From Megalonaias nervosa (Eukaryota; Mollusca; Bivalvia; Unionida; Unionidae), in assembly GCA_016617855.1 (NCBI GenBank), contig JAECUM010003647.1, positions 1 through 64,000 on the forward strand: a DNA stretch of 64,000 bases, read 5' to 3'. The translations under genes and the position numbers were made by a program. Shown here one piece after another: positions 56,645 through 64,000 of this stretch (positions within the stretch are counted from its first letter, which is position 1; each line of letters opens with the position of its first letter). The notes under the pieces were generated by a model, which worked only from the letters and a program-made list of their open reading frames with translations, did no database searches and was not told the DNA's origin.

Positions 56645-58970
56645 AATCTGTAACTTGAATTGATTTTTTTTGTCTTCCTGTTCATATTTGTAAGTACTTA
56701 AGTGATGCTCCAGTTATTCCACCTGTACAAGCATTCAGTTTCACACTTCTATGGGTTATTGTGGCTAGAATTGATGATTTAGCTTCCACTTTCTAAATAT
56801 TCATAACTATGCTCTAATCTACTTGTAAAGGTCATGTTCACCCCTAGGGTAACACTGCATGAATGCTCACTTGCTCATAAAACAGAACACTCACTATAAT
56901 ACATGTAAAGAGGATCCTCTCTATTTTGTCTTGCAGATTTAGACCATGGGCAAGACCAGTCAGACAACCACTTGACATGCTTAGTTTCTGTGGTTGTCAC
57001 CCCTTGACTTCATATCAGACTTGCATGTTATGGACAGAAGTCACTCATAACTTGGAGGACGAATACATCTGATTGCACACATGGGCAGCAAGACAGAAAG
57101 CGGCAACAAGATGTTACAGTCTTTCATGTCAGAATTATGGACCAGATATGTGGATCAAACATCCCATACCATTTCCCAGCCTCAAAAACTGGACAGCTTC
57201 ATGCCAGCCAAGATGCCATGTTCCTTCAAGACCTGGCTTAACCATATAACTCTGATCATAATGGGCCACCACCACAATTCAATTTTATGACATCAGCCAA
57301 AAATGAACATGTCTAGTTCCATGACTCACATAGTGCTGCAAAGATCCTCATGAATAGACACTTCCTGTGGACGATGCCCAGTCTATCTTACCACATGGTG
57401 CTTTAAACACTTCTGGTATGCAAGGTCCATTTTGGGGACTCAACTTATTGACATGTTAAAAGTAACAGGATCCGACTCATAAATGCTGCAAGTGTGGTGG
57501 GCTACCATCATTGACATTCTTCTTTTTCTACTTTGCAGGTAGTGCAGGAGACATCGACTTCTCTACCTTCCTCCATAATGACAGTACTGGCACTCAGGTT
57601 CCCTCATCATTACCAGCTCTTACATGGATGAGTGAAACTCTGTTTTGCAGGATTGAAGTTTCCCACCTATTCCCTTGGACTTCTGTCCTCTTTTCTCTAC
57701 ATCACCTGATGGGTCTACAGTTCTGACATCAGGTGAAAATTATCTACAGAAGATTCTACTTTCCATTGCTTCCACAGTCTGAATCTTTATAGGTCATCAC
57801 CACTATTTCTATTGCTGTACAGTGAGGGAAAGAGCTAAGCACACAGTTCAAGTTCATTCCCACACAGCAGATGTATGGACTGGTTGCGTAGATCAAATAT
57901 CTGTAACCCTTCCAAACATAATGAATTGAATGCCATTCTCCCAACACATGACCTACTTCCATCTCAACCAGACTAAGCCATATACAAGGTATTGTTGGGA
58001 CCCTGACCACAGCATATCCATGATAAGTCATAGTATTAATTCAAGGTGCCCCATGACCCATGAATTTAGTCAATGAAACAAGCGCATATTCATAGGATGA
58101 TCGACTTCATAACAGAGACACAACATACTACAACCATGCAGCGGCACAGGTACAGTGGAGAGATTTACAAACCAACCAACAAGGTTGCAGGGATGTTCCC
58201 AGAGTGCATGCCACTGAGAAACAATCCTACAGCTAAGTGAAAGAGATGGAGGTTGATCATTTTCACCAGCATACCACAAGACTATCCAGTCTCAGTGACA
58301 TACATACAAGCCCCCCCCCCTCCTACCCTTATAACAGATTCTGGTGGGGAAAAGGCTCCGCTCTTTTGTGGCTGAATGGGGGAAGATTTACCCTGATATC
58401 ATGGGGACCCAACCATAGTTCTTAGGGATTCAATATCATGTTCAGCACACATCCTAAACTTTTGGCCACAGCTTTTTCGGCTATAATGCAGCACATATCA
58501 GTTGATCCTCAGGCTAAGCACATTCAATTAACACTGTTATTCCCTAGGTTTGCAATGGAATACAACAACTGATCCAATGCTGTCCATTGTGAAGACTGCC
58601 CCACTCAAACAGCTTTCAGAACTGTGATTTGCCTGCAACAGGCTATAAACAACTAACTAGTTATATTTTGGAGCAAGTCGTGATTTTACGTGTTACTCTT
58701 CTTTCATTCTCAATCTCCTGTCAACAGGAACATCTTAGACCTCGTCTCCTTTCAAGATTCAGTTGATTAGGTCAGGACTCATAAGTTCAAGCAAGAAGAG
58801 TGTTCCCTTGGAAAGAAATTTGAATTTACACAACGTTAGTTCTATGACTTTTGGAGCAATCCATCTGTTAGAGTTTTCATTCACCAGCCAGATTTTACTC
58901 ATCATGGCAGAAGACATCTTTGTTCTTGGTCGCTCTCATAACAATGCTTACATGGTCCAAGTGGAGACCA
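56645..58970 (+). pseudogene. DIRS gag/reverse-transcriptase region, decayed
   Basis: By position this is where gag and reverse transcriptase should lie. Short open pieces exist (57081-57290, 57511-57726, 58763-58978) but stops and frame changes are dense. I cannot point to an intact reverse-transcriptase catalytic motif, so the assignment rests on context between the left terminus and the RNase H-like segment. Confidence 0.4.
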
Positions 58971-58974
58971 AACC

Positions 58975-59480
58975 TTGACAGTTGGACCAACTCTCTCAAT
59001 ATCAGCAACCATACGAGGTTGCATCACAAAGGCATTTTTGACTCACATCAGTGATACCTCTGCAAGCACATCATCTGGCAATCACAATGGCAGCGGATGC
59101 GAACACAGAGGGTTGGGGGGAGCAAGTCTCCTACCTTTTCAGACTGACCTAGGAGCATGGCCCTCTCAGGATCATTATTTCCATGCCCACATCATCAAAA
59201 TTGATGCCATTTTTGAAGCCTGTCATTGGTGGTTGGCAAACCTGCATGCGAATCGAGTTCTGATTTTGCAAATAACTTCATTGTGGTGACTGATCTCAAA
59301 TGGCAAAGCAAAACAAGTACCCAGACCTTTGTATTATTAGTTTGGCTTTCCTAAAATGGTGTCCTCAATGACAATCCGGGTTTCATTTCAAAGTCTCATA
59401 GGCAGACTGATGTATTGGCAGGCTCATTTTCCTGCAAGCCTGAACTCATAAAATGGAATGCCTTTTCATCCCTCAGTTTC
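58975..59480 (+). pseudogene. DIRS RNase H-like domain remnant
   Basis: Translation shows GLGGASLLPFQTDLGAWPSQ, then HAHIIKIDAIFEACHWWLAN and RVLI. This follows the 'GWGA.L.PFQTDLG.WS.QD...HIN.LE..A...A..WW......VLI' pattern of RNase H domains in DIRS-type polyproteins. A later frame gives VSHRQTDVLAGSFS, which parallels the usual 'N.LAD.LSR' ending. Catalytic residues are largely lost and frames shift at about 59285 and 59390. Confidence 0.6.
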
Positions 59481-59849
59481 ATATGATACATGCTCAATGG
59501 GATCAGCTTATCATGGATATAAGTGACAAGGTGGATTGCCAAGAGTCACAACCTTTGCCACACCTATCTTGAGCCCAGAGTCCTGGCTAATTGCTGCTTG
59601 GCTAATTGCAGAATCTTGAATTGATTACTGTATAGGGAATACAAGACTAACTGGGTCAGCAGAGATAGGTAATGGAATATAATCTTTGTGGTTGTACACC
59701 TAAATACTTTATTCTAGTGGAGACATCCATACCACAATAGCGAACTTTCTGGGTTCTTTGATGAACAACAGTTAGCACACATCACAGTTAAACTCGCCAT
59801 TCCATGATCACTTGCACATTTTGCTATCATAGAAGAGAGGATATTGCAC

Positions 59850-60960
59850 AAACCAAAGACCTGTTTGATCTGTTTGTTTGGATTTCACCTGGTCAAAGGC
59901 ACTGGACCCTAAGTGGACTTTTCATGGGGACTAACCTGGCTGAATAAGACACCAACTGAACTGCTCTCAAGAGCTTAATTTGTTCACCTATCATACAAGT
60001 CCTGCCTTCTCACTTCTTTGGCAGTCAGCAGGCAAAATCATCAATACATTTCTTGGTGGACTTATCTACTTACAGTTCCAACATAATCGATCTGTATCAC
60101 TAATGAATCCCCCCATTTGCAAGTGCATCATTGACTCACCTTGCTTACAAGACCTGTTTCCACATTTGCATTAGCTATGGAAGGCAGAATCAGCAAAATA
60201 TATGCCTTATCATTGGACCCGAATTACATGCAGTTCCAACAAGACGGGTCAGTTTCACTCGTGACAGTATCCTCTTTCATTGCCTAGAACAGGTCCCATA
60301 TATGGGTAACCAGATTTTTGTAATGAAGTCACTGGACACTTCAGCTCAAGACCACCTACAAGATCCAATACAAGTTTTGAAGTGGTATCCTAAAATGACA
60401 GTCACTGCTTTGAGGGAGATCACACTCATTTTTTCCTCTCAAACAGGAACAAGAAGATAAATCAGCACAGATCTTTCATCCTTGATTAAGTGGGTTATTC
60501 ACTCTGCATATTGAGAAATAACCCCAGCACAAATGAATTTGTTACGCATTTCGGCTCCCAAGGTTTATAGCAATTGCCACAAGGATAGCATTTGACCATA
60601 ACTGTTCTCTAACCAACATCATTGAGTCTGTGGGATGGAAATTGAATTCAACATTCTAAAGTTTTTATCTAAGAGATCTATCATCTCAGAGAGTTGAACT
60701 CGATCTGATAGGACCTGTAGTCATGGTACAACAGGTCACCTTTCCAGGTCATTTGTCAGCTTCATCAGATTCATCTTCACAACTGACGCTGGATTTGTAG
60801 GAGGGAAAATGTTCCCATTTTGAAGCCACTCCCCAACAGATAGAGTCATCTCCTGTCTGGTTATCAAGAAACTGTCTCATTTACCTTAGGGAACCAGAGA
60901 TGGCATCTCCCAGGTAAGAGGATGTACCTCCCTCCAACTCTTACCTATTCTGCTTAGGTA
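59850..60960 (+). pseudogene. DIRS tyrosine recombinase remnant
   Basis: The best-preserved part is at about 60590-60750, where one frame reads NCSLTNIIESVGWKLNSTF, then SFYLRDLSSQ and IGPVVMVQQ. This matches the C-terminal box II region with the 'AGW....TF..FYLRD' block, whose Tyr is the nucleophile in DIRS-type recombinases that integrate circular DNA. Upstream, SSLIKWVIHSAY at about 60480-60520 resembles the helix before the HxxR motif. HxxR itself is not readable. Many stops; non-functional. Confidence 0.6.
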
Positions 60961-61045
60961 TTATGATTGGGTAACATGCTCAAAGAAGAAACCAGTTCTT
61001 TCTAGTAAAATTTGTTTCTTCGAGAATACTTACCCAATCAAAATA
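60955..61045 (+). other. DIRS internal complementary region
   Basis: 60958-60994 repeats the right terminus (taggtattatgattgggtaa) and 60988-61045 is the inverse of the extreme right end (tttctagtaaaatttgtttc, then acttacccaatc). The two join head to tail as in a circular junction. Confidence 0.75.
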
Positions 61046-61107
61046 CATATATGCCCTTCTAGTCTCCCCACAGTTACAGCATGTAGAGAGCGTGCCTTCC
61101 ACTCCTG

Positions 61108-61324
61108 TAGTAACTTAGGTATTCTTGGGATTTGGTGCCAATCCCTGTACCAAGTGGAGATCACTCTGCCTGACTGCCCACTAGGTGGGCAGATAACTTC
61201 TAGCTTTTCAGTTAAAAGTTTTAATCTGGGAAGGCAAGATTTGCATGGTAGTAGTAGTTCTCCTAAGGTATTATGATTGGGTAAGTATTCTCAAAGAAAC
61301 ATAATTTACTAGAAAAGTTTGGTT
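61108..61324 (-). repeat. DIRS right inverted terminal repeat with extension
   Basis: 61108-61300 is the inverse of the left terminus. 61301-61324 continues (ataatttactagaaaagttt) and is matched only in the internal complementary region, as known for the longer right terminus of DIRS elements. Confidence 0.8.
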
Positions 61325-61574
61325 TCTGCAGTAACCATTGTAAATATGATATAATCTTACTACCAGTCATGCAAAGGATGAATAAACTTGGATGTTGGAG
61401 AGAGTGGGCTTCTTATTGGGGGAATCTTTTTAGACAAACAAAAGGAAAAATAGTAAGAGAAAAAACATCAAACTGGCTTTCTATGGAAGTATGGAAGATA
61501 ATTTTTGATGGAAGATTGTACTCTCTGTTTTTTCTGGTAAAAGTGCATATACCTGATTTTATATTGCAATAAGT

Positions 61575-61950
61575 TGAAATGCCAGATTAGCATTCACTGT
61601 GATTCTTAGATCAACACATTATCATGCTGAAATGTCAGATTAACATCTAACACAAATCTCATATCAATACGTTAACATGCTAAAATGTTCGATTACCATT
61701 AACTATGAATCTCAGTACATTAATATTCTGAAATGTCAGATTACCATTAACTATTAATATCAGTACATTATCATGCTGAAATGTCAGATTAACATTTAAC
61801 ACAAATCTCATCAAAATATGTTAACATGCTAAAATGTCAGATTACCATTAACTACGAATCTCAATATATTATCATTCTGAAATGTCAGCTTAACATTAAT
61901 TATGAATTTCAATACATTAACATGCTGAAATGTCAGATGAACATTTACTA
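61575..61950. repeat. about 50-bp tandem repeat
   Basis: The phrase catgctgaaatgtcagatta recurs at about 61624, 61675, 61725, 61772, 61826, 61873 and 61921 with 47-54-bp spacing. Confidence 0.85.
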
Positions 61951-61976
61951 AGAATAGAATAATACTCGTGAATAGA

Positions 61977-62050
61977 ATGCCAATTAATGTCAATTTATAG
62001 AATGCCAATTAATGTCAATTTATAGAATGCCAATTAATGTCAATTTATTG
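61977..62050. repeat. 25-bp direct repeat, three copies
   Basis: Unit tagaatgccaattaatgtca plus attta, in perfect or near-perfect copies. Confidence 0.9.
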
Positions 62051-62139
62051 ATATCAGTAAAATGAAGGAGAAAAATTTAATTTTTAATACAAAAACATAA
62101 AATGAAAATTATTAGTTTCATAGATTTTAGATTGTATTT

Positions 62140-62530
62140 CACCAGAATGTATTTGCACTTGGATGTCTTCTATCGGAGAGTGTATTTACTCACATACATC
62201 TTAGATTGTCTTCCACATAAGTTTGTAATAACACTAAGATCATCTTCCCCTAGAGTGCATTTACATTCACATACATTTTAGACTGCCTTCAACCAGAATC
62301 TATATCTTCCACCAGAGTGTGTATTTACATATATCTTAGATGCTCTTCCACCAGAATGTGTACTGACATTTAGGTTGTCTTCCACAGTGTGTATATACAA
62401 TTACATCTTAGATTGTTTTCCATCAGAGTGTTTATTTACATTTACATACATTTTAGGCAGTTTTCCACCAAAATGTGTATCTACACTTACATACATGTTA
62501 GATAATCTTTCAAACAAGGGTGTATTTTAC
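62140..62530. repeat. about 60-bp tandem repeat, diverged
   Basis: Phrases cttagattgtcttcca, ccagagtgtgtatttaca and cttacatacattttaga recur about seven times up to the next XRN1 acceptor, which directly abuts the array. Confidence 0.75.
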
Positions 62531-62538
62531 ACTTACAG

Positions 62539-62632
62539 TCCATGACAAAGGGAGACAGTAAATTGGCCACTTCTAGTGATCTAGAAGATATGAACACCGA
62601 GATGGAAACACCAGACTCAGAGGACCCTAGTG
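62539..62632 (+). CDS. XRN1: XRN1 coding exon 12
   Basis: The 94-bp exon is open in the expected phase and encodes SMTKGDSKLATSSDLEDMNT then EMETPDSEDPSG, an acidic linker. It parallels the variable acidic linker before the 'YK..YY..K' region of animal XRN1. Family support is weaker than for the core exons and rests on phase, splice sites (ttacacttacag acceptor, gtaaat donor) and composition. It ends one base into a Gly codon. The next exon lies beyond the window or was not recognised. Confidence 0.75.
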
Positions 62633-64000
62633 GTAAATATTGTTATGTGTATTATGAATATTACTACTCCAGCAGGTTACATTGTTTCATATCTACACTT
62701 TGTTAAGTGTATTGTGCCTGGCAGAGATCATGGGTACCTCTGCTACTGACTGACTTTAGAGTGAAAATATTTAGATAAAATTTTATCTTAGCACAGCCAG
62801 ATGTAGATATATAAATACAGTAATAATTAAAATACCTCTAGCATGCACAATTAACTTTCAAAATTTTTGCATCCGTTGATAAGAGCAAAATAATTTGAAC
62901 ATTTGGGCTATTTTCATACTGCCATTTTGTTACATCATCATCATTTTCCTTGAAGCAGCTGTGTGTAATTTTAGCAAATTTAGGAGCAACAACATACATC
63001 ATTATGAACTTATTAAAGACAAAATAACGTACCTTTAAAATTTTGCAAACTGTAGGACCTGGAAATGTTGGTGACGCATTAACTCGTCGTGTCCACCAAA
63101 CCATGTACTATTTATTGTCCTGTATAATTACAACAAATACACCAGGAAGAAAATAATAGCCCACAAATAATAAAACATGCTAAAACCTTTTTATTATGCA
63201 GATGCAGCCCATAATAAAGATTTATATTTTGAAATTGTGAGTCATAATGTCGATGTACTGAATTTCGCATCCACAATGTTATATGCGGAATCCATTGATT
63301 CACATGGGGACCTTTTATTGTGGCACTCAAATGGTACTTTACACATATTTGGAACAGATGACTTTACCTTACATCATTAAAACATGCACAGATATTGCCA
63401 TTTGACCACAAGCACTTGAATGTTGTTCATGTCTGCAGAGTTCCAAAATGTTGTTATATGCGGAACCAAATGTGTTTTATGATCAGAGGAGCGCCAATTA
63501 TGTTGAGGTAACAGAATTGTCATTCGATTCAAAGGTAACATAGTTCAGTTAGGCCATTGATTGTAGTAATTTTAATGTTAGAATTGGTGTTTTTGAAGAA
63601 GGAATGTTCATTCACTGTAGATTTATGTAGGCTTGGTTGAATCTGTAAAAATGGCAGAAACATGGCCACCGCGTTTCTTGACCAACATACCATATTATTA
63701 TTTTTGCATTATGAGAACTGCATTTAACTTATGATGTAGTAATAGCTTTTGTACTTAGTGCAGCAAAATTTATCCAGGTGCAGCAAGTACAGTGCTGCTT
63801 TGACTATATCTTCTGGATTATTGTTTTGGTTACTCTAATAACTAAGACACGAACATTCATTATCTCTATGTTATCTCATGTTATATGTGGAACTGTTTGT
63901 CATAAATACATATTTTCTCTCCATCCATTTATTTATTATGCTTCTGTTCACATTTATTATAAAGTTATGGATTTTCCAAAATAACATGTAATGTTTTAAT
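62633..64000 (+). other. XRN1: start of the next XRN1 intron, nothing recognised
   Basis: The phrase ttatatgcgga(a/g) recurs at 63280 and 63453 and a variant at 63886, suggesting a diverged repeat. No open segment continues the XRN1 sequence in phase. Confidence 0.5.

Larger units (their letters stand above)
49924..61324 (+). mobile_element. DIRS-type tyrosine-recombinase retrotransposon, split by a nested transposon
   Basis: The left end (49924-50117, opening tttctttaaatacgttaccc, with gatctccacttggtacaggg inside) is the inverse of the right end (61108-61300), which extends to about 61324. Just inside the right end, 60955-61045 joins a copy of one terminus (ggtattatgattgggtaac) to the inverse of the other (tttcttcgagaatacttacc). 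This is the internal complementary region that defines DIRS elements. Removing the nested element leaves about 5.8 kb, the usual DIRS size. RNase H-like and tyrosine-recombinase-like remnants lie in the expected order. Confidence 0.8.
49499..62538 (+). other. XRN1: XRN1 intron of 13 kb filled by nested transposons and tandem repeats
   Basis: It holds the DIRS-type element (49924-61324), the DNA transposon nested in it (51083-56641) and arrays at 61575-62530, each listed separately. The 49499-49923 stretch shows nothing recognisable. Confidence 0.7.

Noticed and set aside
63177..63540. Candidate next XRN1 exon after a ctgcag acceptor at about 63438
   Set aside because: In the phase required by exon 12 it hits a stop, and the translation does not resemble XRN1. 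The segment shares a repeated ttatatgcgga phrase with 63280 and so looks like a repeat.
1..64000. CRISPR-like arrays
   Set aside because: The tandem repeats have no unique spacers between identical repeats, and the genome is eukaryotic.

Overview
The window is AT-rich animal nuclear DNA, most likely from a marine lophotrochozoan and probably a mollusc. This rests on long repeat-filled introns with U2-type GT-AG splice sites, several tRNA-derived SINE families, and a mix of Maverick/Polinton, DIRS, pogo/Tigger and hAT elements. The taxonomic call is inference. There is no prokaryotic operon, CRISPR array, rRNA gene or functional-looking tRNA gene.

The only host gene I can support is the + strand gene for the 5'-3' exoribonuclease XRN1 (Pacman). 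Eleven consecutive coding exons lie between 18898 and 62632. They total 1174 bp (about 391 codons), all splice phases agree, and they start at the residue equivalent to I26 of animal XRN1. The first coding exon (about 25 codons) was not found and the 3' half of the gene lies beyond the right edge. All the metal-binding acidic motifs and the 5'-phosphate pocket motif present in this part are intact, so the gene looks functional.

Layout. 1-3160: a 46-bp minisatellite, a duplicated CRE-like block, a 59-bp tandem array and a broken RecQ-helicase fragment. 3400-7150: SINE-A, a tandemly duplicated repeat interrupted by an internally deleted Tigger element, and a foldback element with hairpins in its terminal repeats. 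7501-16061: a degenerate 8.56-kb Maverick/Polinton (adintovirus-type) provirus with 280-bp terminal inverted repeats. It carries a packaging ATPase, fiber-like protein, adenain-like protease, small hydrophobic virion protein, double-jelly-roll major capsid protein and two other probable virion proteins, all on the minus strand and all but the small one visibly broken. No polymerase B or integrase is visible. A pogo-type MITE and a SINE-A sit inside it. 16500-18700: a 30-bp minisatellite split by SINE-A, then SINE-B. 18898-49498: XRN1 exons 2-11 (numbered on the assumption of one upstream coding exon), with introns holding tandem repeats, SINEs, a hAT remnant and two pairs of duplicated repeat blocks. 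49499-62538: a 13-kb intron containing a DIRS-type tyrosine-recombinase retrotransposon with inverted terminal repeats and an internal complementary region, split by a nested 5.55-kb DNA transposon. 62539-64000: exon 12 and the start of the next intron.

XRN1 is the only working unit visible. Everything else is repeat or mobile DNA, mostly in or upstream of its introns. The most unusual object is the short capsid-module-only Maverick, followed by the nested DIRS/DNA-transposon structure and the hairpin-bearing foldback element at 6374-7143.
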